The position numbers were made by a program, and so were the translations under genes. From positions 12,077 to 76,076 of the forward strand of contig CAWBGY010000015.1 in assembly GCA_963788505.1 (NCBI GenBank): a DNA stretch of 64,000 bases, given 5' to 3'. Numbering within the stretch: the stretch's first letter is position 1; each line of letters starts with the position of its first letter. Under the pieces are notes generated by a model. The model worked only from the letters and a program-made list of their open reading frames with translations. It was not told the DNA's origin and did no database searches. Positions 50,640-60,226 of the stretch are shown here, in pieces. The stretch comes from JAIQFF01 sp963788505. GTDB lineage: Bacteria > Acidobacteriota > Terriglobia > Terriglobales > Acidobacteriaceae.

Positions 50640-50942
50640 TCATTCCAGCTTAACTTTTTTCCACACGTAGAAGTTCTTCTCGTCCGCCAGGGTCTCAATC
50701 TGCAATCCATGCGCCACCGAGGCGCGATGAACCGCGGAGCGAAGATTGGCTAATCCAATCCCGCCTACTTGCGCCAGCGGAATCTGCATGGCCAAACCGG
50801 CGGACATCGCTTCCAATTGCTCCAGAATCCCTTGCAGCACATCGTGGTGCTTGCCGCGACGCCCTTTATTGAGATCAGCCAGCTTCACTTGCTGATATTT
50901 CAGATCGGGCCGCTTGCTTTCAACCCTTGAACTCTTTGCCAT
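50640..50942 (-). CDS. Small basic protein of unknown function
   Basis: A 100-residue protein with a basic N-terminus (KLADLNKGRRGKHHDVLQGI), a central helix pair and a C-terminal strand (ADEKNFYVWKKVKLE). AAGGAAGGAAA precedes the ATG. It is divergent from the histidine kinase gene, sharing a 64-bp spacer. The fold may bind nucleic acid, but that is only suggested by charge. Confidence 0.65.
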   Translation of the reverse strand: MAKSSRVESKRPDLKYQQVKLADLNKGRRGKHHDVLQGILEQLEAMSAGLAMQIPLAQVGGIGLANLRSAVHRASVAHGLQIETLADEKNFYVWKKVKLE

Positions 50943-51010
50943 CTTGTACTTTCCTTCCTTTTGTCATACATTAGCAGAACGATAAGCATACGACAAGAGT
51001 ATTTTAGTGT

Positions 51011-51025
51011 ACGGTAGCGTACCGT
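51011..51025. promoter_or_regulatory. Dyad at the kinase gene start
   Basis: ACGGTA-GCG-TACCGT is a perfect 6+3+6 palindrome located between the alternative starts GTG 51007 and ATG 51031; it favours ATG 51031 as the real start with the dyad acting as operator or 5' UTR hairpin. Confidence 0.4.
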
Positions 51026-51030
51026 CTCCT

Positions 51031-51948
51031 ATGGAATACAGGTTCGTCCTCGGGAATAGGTCACCGCCACTCGTGTACTATTCCCACCTTATTGGTCTCG
51101 GCGAGGCCAACCGCCGATCTAAGGCAAGATTGGAACACGAGATCATCGAACGACAAAACGCGGACCAGGAGCTGAGGGAGCGGGAGAAACAGCTTCGCGA
51201 GAGCCATCTCTTACTGGAGAATCGGGTTGAGGAGCGAACCGCAAAACTTGCCCGTGCCAATGAGAGTCTTCGTCTGCTCTCGGCGCGATTGCTTCAACTG
51301 CAGGACGACGAACGCCGGCGAATCGCCCGCGAGCTGCATGATAGCGCGGGACAGTTGCTCGCGGCCATCAGCATGAGCATCGGAACCGTCAGTTCGTTGC
51401 ACCTTGAGCCCCGGGCTGCGGCGACGGTCGCCCAGATGGCGAGGTTGGTGGATCAGACCATTAGCGAGATTCGCACCATGTCATACCTGCTTCACCCTCC
51501 CTTGCTCGACGAGGCGGGCCTTCCCTCAGCCCTGCGACTTTACGTGAAGGGATTCGCGGAGCGCTCCGGGATAAGCGTCAGCCTCGATATCGGCGAAGAC
51601 TTCGATCGTCTCCCACGGGAAATGGAAATTGCACTTTTTAGAATCGTTCAGGAATCGCTGACCAACATTCACCGCCATTCCGGCAGCCCCACGGCTGCCA
51701 TCCGCATTGCTCGAGAACCGGAGCGGATAGACCTGGAGGTCAGGGATGCGGGTCGGGGGATGCCGCCAGAAAAGCAGCAGGCCTTGCGTAACTCCGGCTC
51801 GCTGGGAGTGGGCTTCCGGGGGATGAATGAACGGATCGCGCAGTTGGGCGGGAACCTGGAAATCGAATCAGACGAAAAGGGCACAGTCATCCGGGCTTCG
51901 CTGCCGCTTCTCAGCGACACCGTCGCCTCAAGCCAAGCTGTGGCGTGA
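51031..51948 (+). CDS. Sensor histidine kinase, NarL-type (HisKA_3)
   Basis: A 305-residue kinase (from ATG 51031). A short N-terminal coiled coil (ERQNADQELREREKQLRES; ANESLRLLSARLLQLQ) links to the HisKA_3 helix with phospho-His near residue 103 in RRIARELHDSAGQLLAA, then the ATPase: N-box VQESLTNIHRHS, G1 DAGRGMP, G2 GVGFRGMNERIAQLGG. No input domain or membrane span is present, so it is probably soluble or relies on a partner; a cognate response regulator is not adjacent. A longer GTG start at 51007 is possible. Confidence 0.93.
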   Translation: MEYRFVLGNRSPPLVYYSHLIGLGEANRRSKARLEHEIIERQNADQELREREKQLRESHLLLENRVEERTAKLARANESLRLLSARLLQLQDDERRRIARELHDSAGQLLAAISMSIGTVSSLHLEPRAAATVAQMARLVDQTISEIRTMSYLLHPPLLDEAGLPSALRLYVKGFAERSGISVSLDIGEDFDRLPREMEIALFRIVQESLTNIHRHSGSPTAAIRIAREPERIDLEVRDAGRGMPPEKQQALRNSGSLGVGFRGMNERIAQLGGNLEIESDEKGTVIRASLPLLSDTVASSQAVA

Positions 51949-52020
51949 GTTGTCGTCGTGCCACTTCCCTCATCCGGTGAATCAGTGAAACCCTCAGCGT
52001 AGAGCTTTCCTGGATTGTCC

Positions 52021-52287
52021 TCAGGGCGCCATCTGTACACAGCTGGCCGTAACCACAACCTGATCGCACACCAATTTTCCGTCGGCTCGTTCTACGCACG
52101 GTTTCGTGAAGCTATCCACAGCAACTTTCATGCAGCGGCGCGGAATGAACAGGGTCGATCGCTTGGGCGCCAAACATCCCGTCGTCACCGCGCCCACCAC
52201 CAGCAGCAATACCAGTATCTCCAGGCTCAAGAACCCGTGCCCTTGAGGAAGCTCAACTCGCGCCCAGCCAATCTTGTCGTTTGTCAC
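52021..52287 (-). CDS. Small membrane-anchored or lipoprotein-like protein
   Basis: An 88-residue product from GTG 52287, which follows GAGGTGAGG closely. A short polar N-terminus precedes a hydrophobic stretch (LSLEILVLLLVVGAVTTGC) ending in a lipobox-like TTGC, then a domain with four cysteines (RRCMKVAVD, KPCVERAD, LVCDQVVV, ASCVQ). The Cys pattern suggests two disulfides in the periplasm. Function unknown. Confidence 0.55.
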   Translation of the reverse strand: MTNDKIGWARVELPQGHGFLSLEILVLLLVVGAVTTGCLAPKRSTLFIPRRCMKVAVDSFTKPCVERADGKLVCDQVVVTASCVQMAP

Positions 52288-52643
52288 GTCCCTCACCTCG
52301 ATTACGGCGGTGATGGGATGCAGGCCGGTTTGCATGCGCCGCAGCCATACAGGAATTAATGTCGTCGGCTAAGGCTTCTTTGTCAGCTGGCGTGTCCCGC
52401 CTCGCACATCCGTGGATCCACGATCGCCATGATTTGCTGACTGTAAGACTCTGAACACGACGCCAACCCAGGCCGATGCGAAAGAATCAAATGTATTGCC
52501 ATGAATCGAGGCTGAGCGCTGAGTGAAGAGTGGCCGACAATGGAAAAACTCGTTGATGCCAAGAGCTGCAGCGAGATGGCAGAGAATTTCGGCAGGCGCA
52601 TTACCAGGAGAGCGAGCCGCGGCATTTCCAATCGGGGCTCACC
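52288..52643. other. Non-coding spacer
   Basis: 356 bp between a reverse-strand small gene and the DUF1275 gene; presumed promoter region, no gene recognised. Confidence 0.4.
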
Positions 52644-53426
52644 ATGGTTAAAATCGCCGATCTTCGATACAGGCTGGCCAAATCTGCAGTTGCGCTCCTG
52701 TTGGCTTTCTCCGCCGGATTCGTTGATATTGTCGGCTACCTGGCGCTCTACCAACTTTTCACGGCGCACATGACCGGCACAACGGTGCAGCTTGCGCATT
52801 GGGGCGCCACGCACGACTGGAGGGCCGCCGCGATCGCGGCCGGGATCCTCGCCGCCTTTGTGCTTGGCTCCGTAGCCGGCCGCATCGTCATTGAAATGGG
52901 GTCACGCGTGCACGTCCGAAGTATTGCGTCCGCTACATTGTTTCTCGAGCTTCTTCTGTTGGCCGGGGTTATCCAGATCGGCCAGGCGAGAAACGCGGAC
53001 GGTCAGTCGGCTCATTTCGTGGGTGTCCTGCTTTTCATGCTGGCCTGCGCCATGGGCCTGCAAACCGCGACCCTCACCCGGATCGGACCGCTGACCATTC
53101 ACACCACCTTCGTCACTGGGATGCTTAACAAACTGGCCCAGCTCGTGGCCCACGGAATTTATCGCGGCTATGACTTCTTGCGCAGCCGCTCCGACCAGGA
53201 AAAACTGATCCACCGAAATCGCGGGCTTCAGGAGGTCCACAATGCGCTGTTCATATTCGCCATTTGGCTCCTGTACCTGACTGGCGCCATCAGCGGGACG
53301 CTTCTGGAATTACGATGGAAGCTGCTGGCTCTGTATGTACCGGTTTCGGCATTGCTCATCACAATTGCAATCGACCAGGTTAGGCCGCTCTCCGTGGAAG
53401 AAGAACGCGATCAGTCGGAGAGATAA
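52644..53426 (+). CDS. YoaK family (DUF1275) membrane protein
   Basis: A 260-residue polytopic protein with about six spans. The family start pattern is clear: LLLAFSAGFVDIVGYLALYQLFTAHMTGTT in parts (AFSAGFVDIVGYLAL; FTAHMTGTTVQLA), and later MLACAMGLQTATLTRIGPL and HTTFVTGMLNKLA. These proteins are widespread inner-membrane proteins without an established substrate. Extra length between spans 4 and 5 (RSRSDQEKLIHRNRGLQE) is notable. ATG 52644 has only a weak ribosome site. Confidence 0.9.
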   Translation: MVKIADLRYRLAKSAVALLLAFSAGFVDIVGYLALYQLFTAHMTGTTVQLAHWGATHDWRAAAIAAGILAAFVLGSVAGRIVIEMGSRVHVRSIASATLFLELLLLAGVIQIGQARNADGQSAHFVGVLLFMLACAMGLQTATLTRIGPLTIHTTFVTGMLNKLAQLVAHGIYRGYDFLRSRSDQEKLIHRNRGLQEVHNALFIFAIWLLYLTGAISGTLLELRWKLLALYVPVSALLITIAIDQVRPLSVEEERDQSER

Positions 53427-53527
53427 AGCCGCTTGGTTCTTCAGAAGATGACAGTTGGCGGCAGCGGGGGCGCTTGACACCTGCATCCATCCTAAACGTG
53501 ATCCGGTAGGCGTGCTAGGCAATGGCG

Positions 53528-54848
53528 CTAATCCGGCTGTGAAGTGCGTGAATCTCTCGCGCCGTAGCCGGCGGTGGCGTCGGTTGCAACCATTCCTTCC
53601 AGAACCTGTAACTCAGCATTCGTTCTTTTCTGCGCATCCGTTGTCGCTCCCATACCGGTGTAATGCCCGAGGATGTCCCTCCTCAGGCCCTCGGGAATGA
53701 TCCGATCTGGTTTTGAGGTTATGCGATCGAGCAGCTGCGAGTAGGTCTGGTCGGCGAGAGGATAGTCCCCTAATTTGGCATGATATCCGGTGTCGAGATC
53801 AATGTTTGCCAGAGCGAAGGTCGCGTCGAGAGCGGCCAATTGATGCAGCGCTCTGCGAAATGCATCGACCGTGTGGTTTACGCTCTGCAGGTATAGTTCT
53901 TCCGTCTCACGACTGGGAATCTTTATAGCCAGATCAGAAAGCGGACCGATTTTCGGAACGATGAAGACCAGAATCGCCAGCAGATGGGCCTTAAACCCCG
54001 GCCCCCGGTAAGGCTGCCACTTGCGGTCGTAATTTGTCCGGGCGACGCGTTCGGCGAACGTGTGGTATGCCGGGTCGTCCGGATGCGCAGGAAACTGATG
54101 CCGGTGCAGGACTATTTCCGCTTCCGCAAACGCCGGAATAAAACTGCGGACGGAAGTGCGGTAGCTGTGCAGGGCGGGATGGGCCCGTCCCAGAAGTTCG
54201 TGAATATTAAAGCCGTAGGTGCTGAGAAAAGCCCGCTCCAGAAACCGTCGAGGTACTTTGAACCCAATGAAGCGCATGTAGGATGGCGGCGCCAAAGCAG
54301 CATCGGAGAGTTCTTCCACATCAAACGCAAATTCGGTGCGAACGTGACTGTGAGGGCTCTCGTCGTAGGTCACGATGGGCCCAAACTCGTGCCTTAGCTT
54401 CGGGAAACTCCAGGGCGGTTGCGGGATTAATCGCTTGCGAATGACCAATGGAGTCGCCAAAGTAGTGCGAGAGCGCCCCAATGGCGAAGGCCAGTTCGTC
54501 AGGGGTTTGAGCATTCTGAAGAAGCCAAACCACGAAGTCGCCGGCCCGAACATAGTGTGTAAGGTTACTGAAAAACTCCTTGCCAAACGGGTAGTAGCCC
54601 ATGTCCTGGATGGCGGAGCCTCCGTACGCATAGGCGTGGGCCTCGCGGAGTTGTTCTTCCGTCGTGCCCGGGAACCGGGCAAACAGCAGAGGACGGATCG
54701 ACTGGTTCCACGCCAGGTCAATCAATTCTTCGTGGGTAAGCACGGAATACGCCGAAGTGGTGGGCGGGAACACCAGCGTTACCGCCAGAAGAAGGGCAAT
54801 CCCGCACTCGTATGGTCGCAGCAATCGTGAACCCCTTGACCACAGCAT
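53528..54848 (-). pseudogene. Zinc-dependent phospholipase C family protein, frameshifted
   Basis: The reading from ATG 54848 gives a signal peptide (ending PPTTSAYS) and the zinc-PLC start (SVLTHEELIDLAWNQSI; FPGTTEEQLREAHAYAYGGS; HYFGDSIGHSQAINP, with metal-binding His/Asp/Glu). At 54402-54404 a run of three C on the coding strand (one extra base) shifts the frame; continuation PKLRHEFGPIVTYDESPHSH runs in the other frame to 53528. A repaired protein would be about 439 residues. Two single-base shifts in this window (also aguB) could reflect assembly error or real decay. Confidence 0.8.
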
Positions 54849-55003
54849 TGTTGTCAGCCGTCCGAACGACGATGAATCGGGCTGACGTTGGGTGCCCGCT
54901 CAGGGTGACATGTCAGTTCGCGGTCGAGGAGAGCGGTCCGGAGCAAGAACCTGGGTCCCTCAACCGAAGCCCCTTTCCCTCCCCTAACTCAACGGAACAA
55001 CTT

Positions 55004-55588
55004 TTATTTCTCTGGCTGCTCGACGCTGAGGTGGTCAGTGACCGAGAACACTCCGGGCACGCCTTTCGCCTGCATCTCGGCCGCTTGTTTGTCCATGGGC
55101 CGATTGACCACGCCTTCGAGAGTGACGTTCCCGTTATTCACGATGATGTGGATGGGCGGCACTGCGCGCACGGCGTATTGGCTCAAAACTTCATTTCCAT
55201 AAATTGCACGATAGGTCGCCATGCGAATGCGATCGTCAGCCGGAGATGGCGGCAGTACCTGGATCTGATTGTCTATGCGCTCCACCCCCTCGATTTTCTT
55301 CAATACATTCTCGGCATCCGACTTGAGGGTAGGCCGGGTCACTTGACCTTGTAAGGTCACAGTCCCATCGCCGGAAACTTTGTAGGCCAGGTTGTCGAAC
55401 ACGCCGTAATAAGGTAGAAGGACCAGTTGATGGCGCACCTCGTTGGTTATGCGCTGAAGGTCTTGTCCATCCAGCGGAGTGGCGGGATTCTGGTGGGACG
55501 GCATGGTGCCGGAATCCTGCGCGCTCCCCGGTTGCGAGGCAAGGACCGGGATGGTCGCGGCCAACAAAATAAGCAAAACTAGTTTCAT
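55004..55588 (-). CDS. Periplasmic protein with two BON domains
   Basis: A 194-residue exported protein (signal peptide ending GSAQ). Two BON domains are visible: residues 45-112 (LAYKVSGDGTVTLQGQVTRP; KKIEGVERIDNQIQVLP) and 120-190 (IHIIVNNGNVTLEGVVNRPMD; GVPGVFSVTDHLSV). BON domains bind phospholipid or other envelope components and help maintain membrane integrity, as in OsmY. A strong CGGAGGTAAGAG precedes the ATG. Confidence 0.93.
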   Translation of the reverse strand: MKLVLLILLAATIPVLASQPGSAQDSGTMPSHQNPATPLDGQDLQRITNEVRHQLVLLPYYGVFDNLAYKVSGDGTVTLQGQVTRPTLKSDAENVLKKIEGVERIDNQIQVLPPSPADDRIRMATYRAIYGNEVLSQYAVRAVPPIHIIVNNGNVTLEGVVNRPMDKQAAEMQAKGVPGVFSVTDHLSVEQPEK

Positions 55589-55907
55589 CTCTTACCTCCG
55601 AGTTGTTTGTCGATTTCTTTTTCGATTAGAAACGGCTGTGACCGACCGCACAATACCGGAACCTTGGTACTTTTGAAAAAGCGTGGGCCTAGATCGGGAT
55701 GTGGGTTTTCGAACGCGGATGGTAGCTTGCAGACGACCGGAAGTCATCAGAATAAGTACCGACAACCTGCCGTTAGCCGATCTCATCTCACTGTATGAAG
55801 GCGAACTTTTAGGACTGCGTACTCAGGGCTACCGCCGATCTTTGAGGTCGATCTCTCTGCAACCCAGAGCGAAGTGTGTCCCTGAAGTAAGTCATCAGGA
55901 AGGCTTT

Positions 55908-56945
55908 ATGCCGAAATCTGAAGTAGTGGTTGTCACGGGTGCGTCGGCCGGAGTCGGTCGAGCCGCGGTGCGCGAATTTGCGGCTCACGGAGCATCGATC
56001 GGGCTAGTGGCTCGTGGCCGGGATGGCTTGCGGGCCGCCGCCCGCGAAGTGGCGGCCGCCGGAGGCCGCGCATTGGTCCTACCTGCCGATGTATCGGATG
56101 CGGAGCAAGTGGAGGCAGCGGCCAGGGAAGTGGAGAGAAGATTTGGGCCCATCGATATATGGGTTAACAATGCTATGACGTCGGTGTTCTCTCCCATCAA
56201 GAAAATGACGGCGACGGAGTTCAAGCGAGTCACGGAAGTCACGTATCTGGGCTACGTGTACGGGACGCTGGCAGCTTTGAAGCGAATGTTGCCCCGCGAT
56301 CGCGGGACGATTGTCCATGTGGGCTCTGCGCTGGCTTATCGGAGTATTCCGTTGCAGGGGGCGTACTGCGCGGCCAAGCATGCCATCCTGGGCTTCCACG
56401 CTTCCCTGCGCACGGAGCTTCTTCATGACCGCAGCAACGTACACACCGTGATGGTGCAGATGCCGGCATTGAATACGCCGCAATTTGGATGGGTTAAAAG
56501 CCGGCTTCGGCACAAGGCGCAGCCTGTGCCTCCGATTTATCAGCCGGAGGTGGCTGCCCGGGCCGTTTATTACGCCGCGCATCATCCCACCCGCCGTGAG
56601 TATTATGCGGCGTGGTCAGCCGTGGTGGCAATTATGGGCAACAAGCTGGCACCGTCGTTTGCCGATCGGTATTTGGCGCGCACGGGTTACCAATCGCAGC
56701 AAACTGATGGTCTCGAAAATCCTAACCGTCCGAACAACCTGTGGGAGCCGGTGCCGGGCGACCACGGCGCTCATGGCCGCTTCGATAGGCGCTCGCGCTC
56801 GAGCAGCCTGGAATTTTGGGCCGAGAGTCATCCGGGGTGGTCGGCCGTCGCGGCATTGGGGACCATTGCCGGCCTGGCGGGCGTGTATGCGGCAACCAGA
56901 AAAGTGGAAGACAAGCGGGAACTGAAGTTGCAAAGAGCAGCGTGA
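55908..56945 (+). CDS. Short-chain dehydrogenase/reductase
   Basis: A 345-residue SDR: cofactor motif TGASAGVG (10-17), NNAM in place of NNAG, active-site Ser in HVGSALAYRS, Tyr153 and Lys157 in YCAAK. Arg-rich RGRDGLR after strand 2 suggests NADP preference. A C-terminal extension of about 90 residues ends with a membrane-like helix (SAVAALGTIAGLAGVYAA), seen in a subgroup of SDRs. ATG 55908 has CAGGAAGG upstream; in-frame codons before it lack support. Substrate unknown. Confidence 0.92.
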   Translation: MPKSEVVVVTGASAGVGRAAVREFAAHGASIGLVARGRDGLRAAAREVAAAGGRALVLPADVSDAEQVEAAAREVERRFGPIDIWVNNAMTSVFSPIKKMTATEFKRVTEVTYLGYVYGTLAALKRMLPRDRGTIVHVGSALAYRSIPLQGAYCAAKHAILGFHASLRTELLHDRSNVHTVMVQMPALNTPQFGWVKSRLRHKAQPVPPIYQPEVAARAVYYAAHHPTRREYYAAWSAVVAIMGNKLAPSFADRYLARTGYQSQQTDGLENPNRPNNLWEPVPGDHGAHGRFDRRSRSSSLEFWAESHPGWSAVAALGTIAGLAGVYAATRKVEDKRELKLQRAA

Positions 56946-57016
56946 CAATTCCCGCCCAATGGCGATTTAGCGGCGGGCCTTCAGGGGTCGCAAACCAGAA
57001 GGTGAAGGTATAGATC

Positions 57017-57139
57017 ATGGCGAAAAAGTCCGCTTCAGTTTCCGCTTTGTTGCTGATCGCTGGGTTGCTTGGGATGGTTGTTCTTGCCGGCGTGGTGACG
57101 CTGGTATGGAGGTTCTTCACCTTCGGTAAGGCGTTTTGA
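57017..57139 (+). CDS. 40-residue single-span membrane protein
   Basis: A short frame from ATG 57017: basic start MAKKSASVS, one long hydrophobic helix (LLLIAGLLGMVVLAGVVTLV), then WRFFTFGKAF. GGTGAAGG stands about ten bases upstream. It follows the SDR gene by 71 bp on the same strand and may be in the same transcript. Function unknown. Confidence 0.5.
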   Translation: MAKKSASVSALLLIAGLLGMVVLAGVVTLVWRFFTFGKAF

Positions 57140-57167
57140 AAGACGTCACGATCAGCGGCGACAAGAG

Positions 57168-57644
57168 CTAATCCGCGACGATGGGCTGTTGCTTCACTGA
57201 TTCGGCGGCGATATAGACTCGCTGATTCCCAAAAAAGTGGAGTTGCTCCTGATTAAGTTTCCAAATCTTTCGGAGCGTTGTGCGGGAAGGCATCGCGCAG
57301 ATCAGTCCCTTGATATCGACGGTGAGCGGCGTGCGACCTGCGAGAGAATTGGGCGAGTCCGAGACGACGAGCATTCGGTCGTTTTTCGTCCCGGAAATCA
57401 CGAAGAGCTTTGGCGTCGGTCCTGTTCGGAGCAGGACATCGTTGAGGTAGACCATGTCTCCGATTGTCGCGTGCGCGTTCTTGCCGAGGAGCGGAGCGAT
57501 AGACGAGGGCGTACTGGTTGCTGCGCTGGATGGGGTGAGGATGTCGAACTCAGGGCCCCAATGACACCAAATGGCGGCGGCGCCGATTATGAATAGGGCT
57601 CCGACGGCCGCAACAGCGAGAGATAGAATTCGCATTTTGCTCAA
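57168..57644 (-). CDS. Membrane-anchored periplasmic protein, unknown
   Basis: A 158-residue protein with an N-terminal anchor (LSLAVAAVGALFIIGAAAIW), a Ser/Thr/Pro linker and a globular part (GDMVYLNDVLLRTGPTPKLFVISGTKNDRMLVVSD; LTVDIKGLICAMPS; QRVYIAAESV) quoted in parts here. The sequence alternates short strands as in small OB-like domains. Start TTG 57644 is four bases from GGAGG; ATG 57635 is possible. No family recognised. Confidence 0.6.
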   Translation of the reverse strand: MSKMRILSLAVAAVGALFIIGAAAIWCHWGPEFDILTPSSAATSTPSSIAPLLGKNAHATIGDMVYLNDVLLRTGPTPKLFVISGTKNDRMLVVSDSPNSLAGRTPLTVDIKGLICAMPSRTTLRKIWKLNQEQLHFFGNQRVYIAAESVKQQPIVAD

Positions 57645-57792
57645 TCACCCTCCGCGCTACGAACCATGATACTTCATCATATGATGGACCCGTGTACCGA
57701 GGAATCAGGAAAAGCCGTAGTTCGAAAGGAGAAGCCACTGTAGTTGCATACGAGGGCCAGATTACTCCGGCCCTCGCTTGCGACCGGCCAAG

Positions 57793-58158
57793 CTAATTGC
57801 AGGACTCGCTGACCATCTTGACACTGGTGACTGTCAAATGTCCGTGCTCCTCGTTGGTGTTCTTCATCCCCATGTCTTGGGTGGCATCTTTTGCGTCTTC
57901 CTTCATGTTGTGGGCGGTGGCGTTGGAGACGACGCCGGTGGCAGTAACTTTCTGGCCGACATGAGAAGCAAGATTGACCTTCGTGCTCCGTACTTCCCAT
58001 GTGCTGCCATCAGTCCCGGTTAGCAGGAATTCTTTAGCATTGTCCCCGTTGGCCAGGCAACCTGTGATGTCTCGAACGTCTGCCTTGTTTTTGGCCAATC
58101 CCAGCGACGTGCCAAAACAGACGAGAATGATACACAGAAGCAGTTTACTGATTCTCAT
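57793..58158 (-). CDS. Secreted small beta-domain protein (DUF5818-like)
   Basis: A 121-residue exported protein (signal peptide ending SLGLAKN). The mature part ITGCLANGDNAKEFLLTG, TWEVRSTKVNLASHVGQKVT, ATGVVSNATAH and HLTVTSVKMVSESC looks like a small OB-fold with two Cys, similar in layout to the protein encoded at 3432-3788. Several such paralogues are typical of acidobacteria. Function unknown. Confidence 0.7.
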   Translation of the reverse strand: MRISKLLLCIILVCFGTSLGLAKNKADVRDITGCLANGDNAKEFLLTGTDGSTWEVRSTKVNLASHVGQKVTATGVVSNATAHNMKEDAKDATQDMGMKNTNEEHGHLTVTSVKMVSESCN

Positions 58159-58304
58159 TTGATTTTCTCCTCGGATTAGGCGTCTCTCCCTCTTGCAGTA
58201 AAAGGTCTTGCCCGGCTTGGATGGGTGTTACCGCGATTACGCTGTCCGCGTTAACGTCGAATACAGAACTCACTGTAGGAACGGTAGTAGAGAACCGCAC
58301 GGAG

Positions 58305-59132
58305 TCAGCGAGGGCGTAGCACCTGATAGTGGGTGATGGTGTAGCCAAGGGCGGCGCCGAGAAACACATCTGAGGGAAAATGCGACTCGCTGGTAATCCG
58401 GGAAAAGCTGACTGCGGTGGCAAAGCCGTAGACGGCCCATGGCACCCAGCGGTGGGTGTGGTATCGCGTCGCGACTACAGTGGCCACAGCAAAAGCGCCG
58501 GCGGCGTGTCCGGAAGGAAAACTGCTTCCCTTGAAGGGCGATTTCCCGCCGCTGAAGAAAGTGTCATTAAAGGGAGCGCCTGGCGGTACATCGGAAGGAC
58601 GTTTCCTGCGAGTGATGGCCTTGATCGCGAGATCGACGACCGCGCTGTCGGCATAAGCTTCTCCCGCAAGCAACGCAGTGTCGATTTGATACGAGTCATG
58701 CCGGGCATAGCCGGCAATCAGCAACGAACCCGGCAAGAGGATGACCTCGGCGGTGGTAATTGGGGCGTCGAATGTGTCATTCACATCATCCAGATTTCGG
58801 GCATGGGTACGAAAATAAGACATCACGTGAGGATCGGCAACGATCAGTCCGGCGGTCCCTCCAGCGATGGCAAGTGTGGGGAGCCAATAGTGGCCGTGCG
58901 CCAGTTGTGCGGGGAACGACAGCCAGATGCCTTTCTGATTGTGAAGGAAAGCCTTTGGCAAGCTGCGCCAGGTCACTTCCCGGTTTGACGGGTCTGCACT
59001 CTCCCCGGAAGCTTCCCGGCTGTGGGAGGGACTGTCCGGCCAGTCGGCGTGCGCGGTCTGCGAATTCGCCCATTCGGGGGCGAAGGCGACAAGGGTGACA
59101 AGCAGGACCAGAAGTCGAGACGGTTTGGGCAT
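58305..59132 (-). CDS. PAP2-type phosphatase
   Basis: A 275-residue membrane phosphatase. All three signature motifs are present: KAITRRKRP, SSFPSGHAAG, and SRITSESHFPSD. An exported N-terminal region (about 1-60) precedes the helical core. Family members dephosphorylate lipids such as undecaprenyl pyrophosphate or phosphatidic acid, or act on soluble phosphates outside the cell. ATG 59132 is favoured over a longer TTG start that lacks a ribosome site. Confidence 0.93.
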   Translation of the reverse strand: MPKPSRLLVLLVTLVAFAPEWANSQTAHADWPDSPSHSREASGESADPSNREVTWRSLPKAFLHNQKGIWLSFPAQLAHGHYWLPTLAIAGGTAGLIVADPHVMSYFRTHARNLDDVNDTFDAPITTAEVILLPGSLLIAGYARHDSYQIDTALLAGEAYADSAVVDLAIKAITRRKRPSDVPPGAPFNDTFFSGGKSPFKGSSFPSGHAAGAFAVATVVATRYHTHRWVPWAVYGFATAVSFSRITSESHFPSDVFLGAALGYTITHYQVLRPR

Positions 59133-59266
59133 AGCCGATCTTTGATGTGATTCCCTGACCAAAAGTAGGCTGGAAAGACGTCCGTAATTCGTTGCAGGCT
59201 TCCATGAAGATCAACGAGGGCCGACCCTTGCTGCTCCTGCCCTTTGTTCGAATAATTGAAACTCGC

Positions 59267-59503
59267 CTAACTCGGCTGCTTGAGATTCGTTTTCCACAAA
59301 GTGGCTAATGCCCTTGCCGCATCGGACAGGGCTCGCGTTCGAACAGTCGCCTCAACCGCCCCCCTGCGCACCAGGGCGGAGCTGCGTCGAACTGCCGGAT
59401 CGCTGCTTCTGGCCGGTTTACCAGCATTCTGCAAAGCGTCGACAGAGGCCTCGAAGAATTGTTTCAGATCAACTCGCGCAATCAATGCTGTCTGCTTTTC
59501 CAT
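59267..59503 (-). CDS. Small helical protein, unknown
   Basis: A 78-residue product (LIARVDLKQFFEASVDALQN; RGAVEATVRTRALSDAARAL), basic, with no signal peptide. GAGG is 12 bases before the ATG. It may be a real small gene but has no recognised relatives. Confidence 0.4.
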   Translation of the reverse strand: MEKQTALIARVDLKQFFEASVDALQNAGKPARSSDPAVRRSSALVRRGAVEATVRTRALSDAARALATLWKTNLKQPS

Positions 59504-59730
59504 AAGGGCCAAGTTCCTCGGAACAGCCACGATTAGAAGGGCTAGCGGACGGCGCGACAATACACAGAACCATTGAGTTGGAGGCGCGAGATGACTGATT
59601 TGGAATAGGGAAAAATTCGGGCCAGCTGACCTGACTATCAATGCCGCCCGCTCCCGAATAGACCCAATTGTCGGCGGGCGAGCCTGATTCGATCGCTTTC
59701 TCGGGAGGGATCAAGCCGCCGATGCGCCCA

Positions 59731-60033
59731 TCAGACGGCTTTGCGCCGGGCCGATCCTTTGCTCTTGTTGGTTGTGCTTCGCCGAATTCGCTTTGAAAGC
59801 AGCGATTTCGCCTTTTCCAGTTCTTTGCGGCGCGCCGGAGAGAGCCCACGCCCTGCGCGATTGATGAAGTACGTCAGCATGCGCATGCCTGAAGCTGGAC
59901 CTTTGGGAGATACCTTATTCGACGCCAGCGCTCGCGCAATCGCCGAGGCCTTCCTGGTGAAAAGCCCGGCGGCCGGATGAGTAGAATCCGTGTTGACGTT
60001 CGATATCCAGCGATTCTTCGCGGACCTTGCCAT
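59731..60033 (-). CDS. DUF3175 family protein
   Basis: A 100-residue basic protein with the family hallmark WISNVNTDSTHPAAGLFTRKA and VSPKGPASGMRMLTYFINRAG followed by LSPARRKELEKAKSLL. AGGAGG directly precedes ATG 60033. DUF3175 proteins are small, highly basic and often found in soil bacteria; their biochemical role is not established, though the composition suggests nucleic-acid contact. Confidence 0.88.
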   Translation of the reverse strand: MARSAKNRWISNVNTDSTHPAAGLFTRKASAIARALASNKVSPKGPASGMRMLTYFINRAGRGLSPARRKELEKAKSLLSKRIRRSTTNKSKGSARRKAV

Positions 60034-60226
60034 GCCGCCTCCTGACAAAGACTCATGTCTGAGATGCAGCGGCAGGGAAGGGCGGCGACCAGGTAAATCC
60101 TGGTGCGCAAAGCAACAATAAATTCCCAATCCCAAGCATCTCCTACCTATGTTTAACATCTAAACTGCACTTCATTAACAGGAATGGAATTGTGAAATTT
60201 TGTCAAAAACAGTAGGGAATGTGAGC

